Source: G963664835 sp963664835
GTDB lineage: Bacteria > Chloroflexota > UBA6077 > FW602-bin22 > JBCLEL01
DNA: 64,000 nt
Direction of reading: 5' to 3'
NCBI GenBank assembly: GCA_963664835.2
Contig: CAXXUG010000013.1
Location: 348,133-412,132, forward strand
Both the position numbers and the translations under genes were made by a program. Under the pieces are notes generated by a model. That model saw nothing but the letters and a program-made list of their open reading frames with translations, searched no databases and had not been told where the DNA came from. Below are positions 37,586 through 45,392 of the stretch, one piece after another. How positions within the stretch are numbered: position 1 is the stretch's first letter; every line of letters starts with the position of its first letter.

Positions 37586-38491
37586 GTGCTGCAAAGATTC
37601 AGATACCTGATCATCACCGTCTTATTCTGCTTGCCACCCATCGGCGTACTTGTCTTCACCAGTCCAGCCGCTTCTGAATACCATGTTCATGGTGACACCG
37701 GGACATACACCGAAGTCACGCCAACCGGGACTCTCACTCAGACACCAGCGCCGCCTACCGCGACGTTGACGAGTACGGCCACTCCCACCGTGTCTCCTAC
37801 CCCGACTGAGACTCCCACCCTGACTGTGACACCTACGATGGTCTTCACCGCCACCCTGACCCATACGCCGACCATTACCACTACCGCTGTATCGACGTTC
37901 TACGAAGTTGGAAATACTGATGGAGACGGGGTATATCTCCGAGAGTCTGCCGGTGGAGACGAGAAGGTCAAGGCATGGCCTGACAAGACTCTGATGATGG
38001 TTGTAGGGCCGGATGAGTCCATTGATGGACGGCGATGGCGACACGTGCAGGACCCCGATGGGAATCGGGGCTACCTCCCTGTTGAGTATCTAGTCACATT
38101 CGTGCGCCCCACCTTCACGCCAACCGAAGTGACGACTCCAACACCTACCGCTACACGTCGTCCGAGCGGGCCAACGATCTCGAATGCGAAGGCCCAGGAC
38201 TTGGCAATTCAATCCATTAAGCAGGAAGTCCTTGTTCTTGATGCAGCAATATCACAGCAGGGGAATAGATTCAGTCTGGCACTTGTCGTAAACCAAGCTA
38301 CTAACCAGTTCGGCGCACGACAGTTGGGAGAGAGATTCGTTAGAATGTTCAAGACCTTCAGCGATGATACGAACCCTAGTTCGCAGATCGGAACAGGGAA
38401 GTACGACTACATCATCACGGTTGTCTATCCCGACCAGACCCAAATAGCGACTGGAGCAAAGGCGAGCACGTCTACTGGGATTAGGTGGTAA
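37586..38491 (+). CDS. Exported protein with Thr/Pro linker and SH3-like domain
   Basis: 301 residues from a GTG four bases after the previous stop. Order: hydrophobic signal/anchor (LIITVLFCLPPIGVLVF), the short motif YHVHGDTGTYTE, a long Thr/Pro-rich linker with repeated TPTxTxTP units (about residues 48-105), a bacterial SH3-like domain (GVYLRESAGGDEKVKAWPD and RWRHVQDPDGNRGYLPVEYL), a second Thr/Pro stretch, then a C-terminal alpha/beta domain. It likely sits outside the membrane and binds cell-wall material or a surface. Cargo of this kind is unusual for an IS1595 element. Confidence 0.65.
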   Translation: MLQRFRYLIITVLFCLPPIGVLVFTSPAASEYHVHGDTGTYTEVTPTGTLTQTPAPPTATLTSTATPTVSPTPTETPTLTVTPTMVFTATLTHTPTITTTAVSTFYEVGNTDGDGVYLRESAGGDEKVKAWPDKTLMMVVGPDESIDGRRWRHVQDPDGNRGYLPVEYLVTFVRPTFTPTEVTTPTPTATRRPSGPTISNAKAQDLAIQSIKQEVLVLDAAISQQGNRFSLALVVNQATNQFGARQLGERFVRMFKTFSDDTNPSSQIGTGKYDYIITVVYPDQTQIATGAKASTSTGIRW

Positions 38492-38519
38492 ACCAACTAC
38501 AGGGAAAGAGAAAAACCAT

Positions 38520-38813
38520 ATGATGAGATTAACGTTCGAGTGCTCTGATTGTCTCAGTGAGGTTGAATTCATCGGGAACAATGGTATTCCAACCGAAATC
38601 CAGTGCGACAAATGCAAAAGAGTTGCGTCATTTGCCCTCTTTCTTGGGCCGGTTGGCAGTGAATGGGATTTTTGGCCGCCGCAGAAAGACGATATCACGC
38701 AAATTGAAATACCCGTGCATGGCGAAACCTCTCCCAAGAAGCTCACAACCGTTCGTTATCCAGAAATTGGATTTACTGCTACGTTTACCCAAGAGGAGGA
38801 CGGCCGGGCCTAA
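38520..38813 (+). CDS. Small protein with two CxxC pairs
   Basis: 97 residues. CSDC and CDKC, about 17 residues apart, form a zinc-ribbon-like N-terminus. The rest is beta-rich without known motifs (GPVGSEWDFWPPQ). It lies at the right end of the transposon, 82 bases before the terminal repeat. Function unknown. Confidence 0.5.
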   Translation: MMRLTFECSDCLSEVEFIGNNGIPTEIQCDKCKRVASFALFLGPVGSEWDFWPPQKDDITQIEIPVHGETSPKKLTTVRYPEIGFTATFTQEEDGRA

Positions 38814-38895
38814 TACTTCTTTTGATTCGATCGCCAGTCTCTCCCTTGAACTAATAGTCATTCTAATCTCCTGTCAAGTTTTGCGTATAAGTCCC

Positions 38896-39355
38896 TTTGG
38901 ATAGCTACAAAACTAACCATGAATGCGTTACCTACGGCGATATGAATTCTCGAAATATCCTAATAGCCCGGTCGGATAAGCTGCCTTATCTGATTGACTT
39001 TGACCAGGCTCATATCGGCTCACCGGTATACGATCTTGCCTACATTTTGAGCGAATTCTACGTTTCGGCTCATTTCTACAAAAAGCCCGGTATCTTCAGC
39101 TTGATGATTGACATGCTTGATGTGTACTTTGCGCGCACAAGTTCTTCTAGGCGCGATCTAATTGAATCGCAGATGTCAAACCATCTTGCAGTGCAAGTCA
39201 TTTACCGCTTCAATGGTCCTAGTAGAGACTCATGGACCCATTACGTGGATGAGGAGTCAAAACCGTGGATCATTGCTTCGGCAACTCGCTTGCTTGCCGA
39301 GGATCCAGAGCCCGTCACCTTGTTTCTTGAAGAGCAAGTAAGAGAACTCACCTAA
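38896..39355 (+). pseudogene. APH-type kinase gene, 3' part (split by transposon)
   Basis: Begins in the second copy of the 8-bp target and continues the frame of the 5' part. It carries the catalytic loop CVTYGDMNSRNILI (Asp for phosphotransfer, Asn for metal) and YLIDFDQAHIGSPVYDLAYIL (metal Asp), both standard for APH-like kinases. About 150 codons follow to TAA. On its own it lacks a start and an ATP-binding lobe. Confidence 0.8.
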
Positions 39356-39428
39356 AGGGATTCTCAATTCTTGAATGTTTAACTTAGGAATCGATTGGAC
39401 GAGATCAAGACACGCATAGACGCTGGGC

Positions 39429-39493
39429 CAGCCGGCTAGAGCGTACGGTTCACATCCGTGAGGTCGCAGGTTCGAGTCCTGCCACGCCCACCA
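39429..39493 (+). repeat. Right copy of the 65-bp tRNA-Val repeat (att-like)
   Basis: Identical to 34872-34936. It lacks the first 12 bases of the tRNA (acceptor 5' strand), so it cannot fold as a functional tRNA. It marks the right junction of the island; hsdM begins 86 bases further. Confidence 0.9.
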
Positions 39494-39578
39494 AGTTGGA
39501 CAAGATCAAAAGCTTCCAGGCTAACGGGGCCTATCTAGCCATTTCGCTGCTCCGCACGCTAAGGCCAGGGAGAAGCCA

Positions 39579-41543
39579 GTGAGCACCCTGAACATCAGCA
39601 GCTTCATCTGGGGCATTGCCGACGACGTACTGCGCGACGTATATGTCCGGGGCAAGTACCGCGACGTGATCCTACCTATGACAGTCATCCGCCGTCTTGA
39701 CGCGGTCCTGGAACCTACGAAGGACGCGGTGCTGCGCATGAAGGAACGACTGGATGACGCTGGCATAACGAACCAAGACCAAGCGCTTCGCCAGGCCGCC
39801 GGCGAAGCCTTCTACAACACGTCCCAATTCAGGTTGCGCGATCTCACGTCTCGCGGCCGGCAACAGCAGCTACGGGCCGACTTCGAGGCGTACCTCGACG
39901 GATTCTCGCCGAATGTCCAGGAGGTCCTGGAGAAATTCAAGTTCCGCAACCAGATTCCCACGCTGGTGGAGGCGGACGCGCTGGGATTCCTGCTGGAGAA
40001 GTTCCTGGATAGCTCGATCAACCTGAGTCCCAATCCCGTCCTGAACGGGGACGGCTCGGTGCGGCTGGAGGGCCTGGACAACCATGGCATGGGCACGGTC
40101 TTCGAGGAGCTCATCCGGCGATTCAACGAGGAAAACAACGAGGAGGCCGGCGAGCACTTCACTCCGAGGGACGTGGTGCAGCTAATGGCCCGGCTCATCT
40201 TCCTGCCGGTGGCCGAAGAGGTCAGGTCCGGCACTTACCTGGTCTATGACGGGGCCTGCGGCACCGGCGGGATGTTGACGGTCGCGGAAGAGACTCTGAC
40301 GCAACTCGCCGCCGAACAAGGCAAGGAGACGTCGGTGCACCTCTATGGGCAGGAGGTGAACCCGGAGACCTACGCGATCAGCAAGGCAGACCTCATCCTG
40401 AAGGGCGAGGGCGTCGAGGCCGACAATATACAGTTTGGCTCCACCCTTTCTTCGGATGCATTCCCTGCCCGTGAGTTCGACTTCATGCTCTCGAATCCGC
40501 CCTACGGCAAGAGCTGGAAGACCGACCTGGAGCGCATGGGCGGCAAGTCCGGCATCAAGGACCTCCGCTTCTTGGTGGAGCACGATGGCAATCCTGATCA
40601 CTCACTGATTACGCGTTCGAGCGACGGCCAGATGATGTTCCTGGTCAACATGCTGAGCAAGATGAAGCAGGATACGCGGATGGGCAGCCGTGTGGCCGAG
40701 GTCCACAACGGAAGCTCGCTTTTCACCGGCGACGCCGGACAGGGTGAGAGCAACATCCGGCGGTGGGTCATTGAAAACGACTGGTTGGAAGCGATCGTCG
40801 CGCTGCCGCTCAATATGTTCTACAACACCGGCATAGCGACCTACGTCTGGGTACTGAGCAACCGCAAGCCGGCGCACCGGCAGGGGAAGGTGCAGCTGAT
40901 CGACGCCACGCAGTGGTACAAGCCGCTGCGCAAGAACCTGGGCGCCAAAAACTGCGAGCTGTCCGGTGAGGATATCAAGCGTATCTGCGACGCCTTTCTG
41001 GCATTCGAGGAGACGGAGCAGTCGAAGATATTCCCCAACGAGGCCTTCGGCTACTGGAAGGTGACGGTCGAGCGGCCACTGCGAATAGAGGGCATCGATC
41101 CGGAGCGGGTCTACAAAGCCAAGGAAATCAAGGCACTCAAGGACCAAGATGAGCGCTCGGAGACGGCGCCGGCGGTAATCAAGAAGATTCACCTCAAGGG
41201 CGCCGAGCCGGATCCGTTGCGCGGGCTGTATCCGGCCACAATCGAAGGCCGGCAGGTAGTGGTGCAGTATGAGCCGGACACGGACTTGCGCGACACCGAG
41301 CAGATACCGCTTCTGGAAGATGGCGGTGTCGAGGCGTTCCTGGAACGCGAGGTGCTGCCCTATGCGCCGGACGCCTGGTACGTGCAGGACAGCGTGAAGA
41401 TTGGGTACGAGATCAGCTTCACGCGGTACTTCTACAAGCCGGAGCCAATGAGGCCGTTGGAGGAGATACGGGCCGAGATTCTGGCGCTCGAGCGGGAGAC
41501 GGAGGGGTTGTTGGAGGAGATTGTTGGGGGCAAGCAGACTTGA
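39579..41543 (+). CDS. hsdM: Type I restriction-modification DNA methylase subunit HsdM
   Basis: 654 residues from a GTG. The N-terminal HsdM_N domain (FIWGIADDVLRDVYVRGKYRD) precedes the N6-adenine methylase core: GEHFTPRDVVQLMARL, YDGACGTGGML (SAM site), GQEVNPETYAI and SNPPYGKSW (catalytic NPPY). The C-terminal end is the HsdS-contacting tail, rich in Leu/Glu (MRPLEEIRAEILALERETEGLLEEI). Tails like this occur twice more downstream (42978-43011, 44109-44236). It methylates the sequence recognised by HsdS, but hsdS here is broken. Confidence 0.95.
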   Translation: MSTLNISSFIWGIADDVLRDVYVRGKYRDVILPMTVIRRLDAVLEPTKDAVLRMKERLDDAGITNQDQALRQAAGEAFYNTSQFRLRDLTSRGRQQQLRADFEAYLDGFSPNVQEVLEKFKFRNQIPTLVEADALGFLLEKFLDSSINLSPNPVLNGDGSVRLEGLDNHGMGTVFEELIRRFNEENNEEAGEHFTPRDVVQLMARLIFLPVAEEVRSGTYLVYDGACGTGGMLTVAEETLTQLAAEQGKETSVHLYGQEVNPETYAISKADLILKGEGVEADNIQFGSTLSSDAFPAREFDFMLSNPPYGKSWKTDLERMGGKSGIKDLRFLVEHDGNPDHSLITRSSDGQMMFLVNMLSKMKQDTRMGSRVAEVHNGSSLFTGDAGQGESNIRRWVIENDWLEAIVALPLNMFYNTGIATYVWVLSNRKPAHRQGKVQLIDATQWYKPLRKNLGAKNCELSGEDIKRICDAFLAFEETEQSKIFPNEAFGYWKVTVERPLRIEGIDPERVYKAKEIKALKDQDERSETAPAVIKKIHLKGAEPDPLRGLYPATIEGRQVVVQYEPDTDLRDTEQIPLLEDGGVEAFLEREVLPYAPDAWYVQDSVKIGYEISFTRYFYKPEPMRPLEEIRAEILALERETEGLLEEIVGGKQT

Positions 41544-41579
41544 CCTATAATACCGTCACCCAACCACAGGAATAATCTC

Positions 41580-42080
41580 ATGCTGTCAGACGACGAAATC
41601 CAAAGCCTGATCTCAATTCCCAAGACGATAAAGACAAGAACGCCGGCCAGGGGATACAAAGAGGAAGGCGGCCACAAACGGTGCGATCTGGAGTTAGAAG
41701 CCAGTTTCGATAACGGTGCAAAGTTCACGGTTTTCATTCGACAAAGCAGCGAGTTTATTGAGAACTACTCATTAGGATTGCGCTATCAGACCAACGACAG
41801 AACGTTAGGAACCATTACGCTGGTTCGCTACAACGGTCCGCATGGGGAATACAGCCTACCGCAGGATGGTCATTTTGCCAGCCCGCACATCCATCGCATT
41901 ACCGCTAAAGAGATTGCATCTGGCACTACACAGCCGCAAGAAAGCCAACGAGAAATCACCAAGAAATATGGCACGTATGGAGAGGCTCTCGCGGTTTTCT
42001 TCGGAGACATTGGCGTTACGGATTATGAGAAATATTTCGCTGAATCGCTTCAGACAGGGCTTTTCAATGGATATAGCTAG
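41580..42080 (+). CDS. DUF6978-like protein
   Basis: 166 residues starting 36 bases after hsdM. It has an N-terminal helix (MLSDDEIQSLISIPK) and a beta-rich body (FTVFIRQSSEFIENYSLGLRYQ, GPHGEYS, SPHIHRITAKEI) with a possible His pair HIH. Its 3' end overlaps the next gene by 14 bases. The family assignment is from memory of the fold pattern. These two-gene units are often found with restriction loci. Function unknown. Confidence 0.55.
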   Translation: MLSDDEIQSLISIPKTIKTRTPARGYKEEGGHKRCDLELEASFDNGAKFTVFIRQSSEFIENYSLGLRYQTNDRTLGTITLVRYNGPHGEYSLPQDGHFASPHIHRITAKEIASGTTQPQESQREITKKYGTYGEALAVFFGDIGVTDYEKYFAESLQTGLFNGYS

Positions 42081-42840
42081 AATCAAAGCGTCATTGCGTG
42101 ACACGCTGATGACAGGCATCGATGTCTATGAGCGTCGTACTGGTAGTTTTCAACTGATTATTCCAATACTGCACGAAGACGGCGATATGGTAGAGATCTA
42201 TGTTCAAGATAGTCCCTTAGGGGAAGGGTACCTCCGTATCTGCGACTTTGGGTTGACGCTGATGCGACTCTCCTACACCTTCGACATAGGCAGCACATCA
42301 CGGCAGAGGATTTTCGACAGCATCCTGACCAATAACCATGTCAACAACGACAACGGCAATCTCTACTTGGACGCGCCCTTCAGCCAATTCTATGAGAGCA
42401 TTCTTCAGTTCGCAGGCTGTGCGCAAAAAGTGTGCAATATGCGCTACTGGAGTAGGGAAGCGATCCGTAGCGCGTTCTACGACGACTTGAAAGAGTACGT
42501 TACAGCGGAATTGACACAGTTTTCGCCAGCTCCCGACGTTTCTCCGCTCGCCGACTATCCCATCAGCGTGGATTGGTCTCTAACGCATAACAACCATAAC
42601 TTCTACGTTTTCGGAGTACGGGGCAACGACAAGGCCAAGAACGTAGCGATCTCGCTGCTGGAGTTTCAGAAGGCACAACTACCGTTCATCAGCCTGGTAG
42701 TTCACGAAGACATGGAAGAGATAGGAAGAAAGGAAGGCCTCTACCTTACGCGGAACGCCGACACTCAGTATCCGCTTCTGAACGACTTTAGGGAAAGAGC
42801 GGTCGCGGATGTTGAGAGGATTGCCGGCGTCGCCTCGTAG
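42067..42840 (+). CDS. DUF1828-domain protein
   Basis: 257 residues from the ATG at 42067. The N-terminal DUF1828 signature is clear: FQLIIPILHEDGDMVEIYVQ followed by LRICDFGLTLMRLSY. The C-terminal half (ISVDWSLTHNNHNFYVFGVRGNDKAKNVAISLLEFQ) matches a DUF1829-type partner domain. It is translated with overlap from the upstream DUF6978-like gene, so the products likely act together, perhaps as a toxin-antitoxin-like or defence module (inference). Confidence 0.7.
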   Translation: MDIARIKASLRDTLMTGIDVYERRTGSFQLIIPILHEDGDMVEIYVQDSPLGEGYLRICDFGLTLMRLSYTFDIGSTSRQRIFDSILTNNHVNNDNGNLYLDAPFSQFYESILQFAGCAQKVCNMRYWSREAIRSAFYDDLKEYVTAELTQFSPAPDVSPLADYPISVDWSLTHNNHNFYVFGVRGNDKAKNVAISLLEFQKAQLPFISLVVHEDMEEIGRKEGLYLTRNADTQYPLLNDFRERAVADVERIAGVAS

Positions 42841-42939
42841 CGGGAATATCAGGATCACAAACGCCGGCGAATCCTTATTTCGCCGGTGAGAAGAGTTAGG
42901 GCGTCGCGTATGGGCGTCCCATCCCAAGCCCCACCCCAC

Positions 42940-42959
42940 GGGCGACGCGTGCGTCGCCC
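42940..42959. repeat. 20-bp palindrome in intergenic DNA
   Basis: GGGCGACGC-GT-GCGTCGCCC, perfect 9-bp arms. It sits between the DUF1828 gene and a short copy of the hsdM tail. It could act as a terminator-like hairpin but has no T-run; a dispersed repeat is more likely. Confidence 0.55.
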
Positions 42960-42977
42960 CTACGTGATACATGATTG

Positions 42978-43011
42978 AAGGTTGTTGGAGGAGATTGTCG
43001 GAGGGGTCTAA
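42978..43011 (+). pseudogene. Short duplicate of the hsdM 3' end (tail copy 2)
   Basis: Read in the hsdM frame this gives RLLEEIVGGV and a TAA stop, matching the hsdM end GLLEEIVGGKQT. About 30 bases align nearly exactly (GGTTGTTGGAGGAGATTGT). It lies just before the next accessory gene, at a position equivalent to the true hsdM end. Confidence 0.6.
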
Positions 43012-43013
43012 AA

Positions 43014-43487
43014 ATGAACCTTAAGGCACTTTTCAAGAAATACGACCTAGAGAAGGTCAAGATTAATCTACAGGTCGCGGAGGCCGAAATAGGTCTGAAC
43101 TCGGCTGATGAAGATGCAGCGTGGGAGCTGTATGTCGAGATGCTGACCAGAATTGTTACGCAGCCGCTTCCATCAGAACATGGGGACGAAGAAACGGCTT
43201 TGGACAGTGTTTACTCACTGTTCCCAATTACGCGAGAGGTTCTGCGCCGGCATGGGCGGAAAGCAATTCACTTCAGCAAGGTTGCTATACCTGTGCTGAA
43301 TCAGGTGGTGCGACCCTTTACCGCAAAGTGGCATAAGGAGAGTTCGGCGGGAGCGTTCTCCAACGAAGGCAAGCGCGCGGAGTTTCGTAAGGAACTGGCG
43401 GCCCTGCAAGTGGAGTTGCGCAATTACAACCGCATGCTGGCGGAGATCGCCGGAGTGGAAGACCTGACGGACTTGGAACGCGCGTAG
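43014..43487 (+). CDS. Helical protein paired with the TIR gene
   Basis: 157 residues from the ATG at 43014, with GGAGGGG 12-18 bases upstream inside the hsdM-tail copy. It is almost entirely alpha-helical. The most distinctive segment is VVRPFTAKWHKES, followed by FRKELAALQVELRNYNRMLAEIAG. No known domain. It ends 11 bases before the first TIR codon. The tight order suggests a two-protein module. Confidence 0.6.
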   Translation: MNLKALFKKYDLEKVKINLQVAEAEIGLNSADEDAAWELYVEMLTRIVTQPLPSEHGDEETALDSVYSLFPITREVLRRHGRKAIHFSKVAIPVLNQVVRPFTAKWHKESSAGAFSNEGKRAEFRKELAALQVELRNYNRMLAEIAGVEDLTDLERA

Positions 43488-43498
43488 GTAAGTTAAAG

Positions 43499-44062
43499 AT
43501 TGCGAGTGTCCCCAGACACAACGTATTCATCAGCTACTACCATGAGCAGGATCAGCGGTACAAAGACCGTTTTGTTCGCATGATGGGGGACAACATAGTC
43601 GACAAGTCGGTCGATATTGGGGACATAATTGATACGAATCAGCCCACCGAGGCGACGCTCCAGACTATACGCGAGGAGCACATTGCCCAAGTCTCGGTGA
43701 CTATCGTGTTGATAGGACGCTGCACTTGGCAACGGAAATTCGTGGACTGGGAAATTGGGGCGAGTCTAAGGGAAACATTAACCAACCCCAGATGTGGGCT
43801 GTTGGGTTTATTGCTGCCCAGTCACCCTGACTTCCAAAGAGAACACTATCGCAGTCGGCTGATACCGCCCAAATTGGCAGATAACTGCGACGGGGATAAG
43901 TCCTTCGCATCGATCTATGATTGGTCAGGGAATCAATCCGAGGTTCGCAGTTGGATCCACCAAGCGTTCTTGAGAAGGAAGAAGTCACCCTATCCCGATA
44001 ATAGCCGTCCTCTGTTTGGGCGGAACTGGAACGGCGATTGTACGCGAGGTTGGCAGAGTTAG
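43499..44062 (+). CDS. ThsB-like TIR-domain protein (start unclear)
   Basis: About 187 residues. The frame gives RHNVFISYYHEQDQRYKD, DKSVDIGDI, VTIVLIGRCTWQRKFVDWEIGASLRET and CGLLGLLLP, the pattern of TIR-like ThsB/DUF1863 domains. In Thoeris, ThsB makes a signal from NAD in infected cells. No ATG, GTG or TTG lies before the conserved N-terminus; ATT at 43499 is the only weak candidate, and the first ATG (43580) would remove strand one. Either a rare start is used or the 5' end is damaged. Confidence 0.7.
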   Translation: MASVPRHNVFISYYHEQDQRYKDRFVRMMGDNIVDKSVDIGDIIDTNQPTEATLQTIREEHIAQVSVTIVLIGRCTWQRKFVDWEIGASLRETLTNPRCGLLGLLLPSHPDFQREHYRSRLIPPKLADNCDGDKSFASIYDWSGNQSEVRSWIHQAFLRRKKSPYPDNSRPLFGRNWNGDCTRGWQS

Positions 44063-44108
44063 AATCAAGTTCCCTCTGGCAACGCTGGGCCGGCCTTGGC
44101 CAGGTCTG

Positions 44109-44236
44109 GAGTGATCGGTTACACGCGGTGATCATACGAGCCGGCGCCGATGCGACCGCTGGACGAGATATCGGCCGAGATTATAGCGCTAGAGCGGGGG
44201 AGGGAGGGGTTGATGGAGGAGATTGATGGAAGGTAG
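44109..44236 (+). pseudogene. Duplicate of the hsdM 3' end (tail copy 3)
   Basis: In frame it reads YEPAPMRPLDEISAEIIALE, then RGREGLMEEIDGR and TAG, closely matching the hsdM end (KPEPMRPLEEIRAEILALE, RETEGLLEEIVGG). Similarity extends upstream over the segment around CACGCGGT. It differs at many third positions, so it is not a fresh duplication; it may derive from another hsdM allele. It precedes the next accessory gene. Confidence 0.8.
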
Positions 44237-44280
44237 GAATTCGTTGATTGATGAGCTGACAGGGAGTCGACAGCGGAGGC

Positions 44281-45225
44281 ATGATGACTCCGGACTTTGC
44301 TGAAACTCGCGCGCTTTTGAACCAATTGAGCGGGGCGGGCCGTGATTTCTTCAATAGCATCCTGCATCTGGAAGATGAGAGCAATTACTCCATGTTGCAC
44401 GAATCCGATCACTACTGGTCACAACTGGATTACGCACTTCAAGAAACTTCTACAAGGCTTCAATATGACTTGATGCAAGTCACAAGAACGATAGCCAACT
44501 CGATCAAGCAGTCAAGTCTGTTATCTGAGGCTGATAGGAGAGACCTTGGGACTTGGACCAAATCCGTGCGCGCATCGCTTCGCTTGAGAAGGTACTACGC
44601 TTGGGACACTCAAGTGCTTCACGATGAGGGTGTAGTACTCGGGGTTCAGCAATCCGGTCAATCTGAAACTGATGCGGTCCATCCAGCACAAGCCCTGCGT
44701 AGCTTTGAGCAAGATATTTCGAATCTACTTGGCTTAGTTGATCTTCTCGATGTCTCTCCAATTGTGTCAACTTATGAGTGGCGTGCTAATCCTCAAGCCA
44801 CGGCGGAGTACGAACCAGATTCGGCATTTGTCATGATGCATATCGATTCACAAAAGCCAGAGCTTGAGGATCTGTACAACGTAATAAAGGAATGTTTTGA
44901 GCAATTTGGAATTAATGCAGTTCGAGCTGATGAGATCGAACACGAGGATGTTATTACGAAGAAGATAACAGAGAGAATCAGGGTATCCGAGTTTCTTATC
45001 GCAGATTTGACAGGTGAACGGCCAAGCGTGTACTACGAAATCGGATATGCGCATGCTCTCAATCGAAAAGTGATTATGTATCGCAACAGCGGTGTCAAAC
45101 TGCATTTCGACTTGGCGGCTTACAACTGCCCAGAATACAGCAATCTAACGGAGCTGCGAAGCCAATTGATGCGACGCTTGGAACAAGTAACCAATAGGAA
45201 GCCAAAGAATGCAAGTGCGAATTGA
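44281..45225 (+). CDS. Helical domain fused to an NDT/TIR-like domain
   Basis: 314 residues. Residues 1-170 are helical with no known match. The C-terminal part has AFVMMHIDSQKPELEDLYNVIKECFEQFGI, then IRVSEFLIADLTGERPSVYYEIGYAHALNRKVIMY. This is the pattern of the nucleoside 2-deoxyribosyltransferase/TIR-like superfamily, with the conserved Glu in YYEIGYAHA. Such domains often cleave NAD or nucleotides in defence systems; that role is inferred here. The low GC content points to transfer. Confidence 0.65.
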   Translation: MMTPDFAETRALLNQLSGAGRDFFNSILHLEDESNYSMLHESDHYWSQLDYALQETSTRLQYDLMQVTRTIANSIKQSSLLSEADRRDLGTWTKSVRASLRLRRYYAWDTQVLHDEGVVLGVQQSGQSETDAVHPAQALRSFEQDISNLLGLVDLLDVSPIVSTYEWRANPQATAEYEPDSAFVMMHIDSQKPELEDLYNVIKECFEQFGINAVRADEIEHEDVITKKITERIRVSEFLIADLTGERPSVYYEIGYAHALNRKVIMYRNSGVKLHFDLAAYNCPEYSNLTELRSQLMRRLEQVTNRKPKNASAN

Positions 45226-45392
45226 AGATCAACTTTACGCATATTGCCTTCGGCGGGATGGCCGTGAGTTTTCTGCGAAACACGACCTAACTTCCTAGTT
45301 ACGAGTCCTAGAAGGCCTTTGGTGTCGAGTGGCCCGGGAGAAAAAGCCCGCCCTCAACAACGGGAGATCGAACGAGCGATGGTGATCCCGAA

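Larger units (their letters stand above)
35672..38895 (+). mobile_element. IS1595-family transposon with cargo genes
   Basis: 3224 bp. Terminal inverted repeats of 24 bp match at 22 positions: GGGAATTATACGCTAAACTT from 35672 at the left, complement of GGGACTTATACGCAAAACTT at the right end. The 8-bp TTTGGATA flanks both sides (35664-35671 and 38896-38903), the target length expected of IS1595. Contents: transposase, two minus-strand small genes, two exported-protein genes sharing a motif and a small zinc-ribbon-like gene. The clean duplication and near-perfect ends point to a recent insertion. Confidence 0.92.
34937..39493 (+). mobile_element. Integrated island at tRNA-Val (no integrase found)
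   Basis: About 4.56 kb between the two 65-bp repeats. Contents: a kinase-like gene of the APH family, split by an IS1595-type transposon with cargo. Base composition is more AT-rich than the flanks. No tyrosine integrase is visible, so the island is probably a deletion remnant or was moved by an enzyme acting in trans. Confidence 0.75.

Noticed and set aside
39429..39493. Second functional tRNA-Val gene
   Set aside because: The first 12 bases, including the 5' acceptor strand, are missing, so it is only the repeated 3' part.
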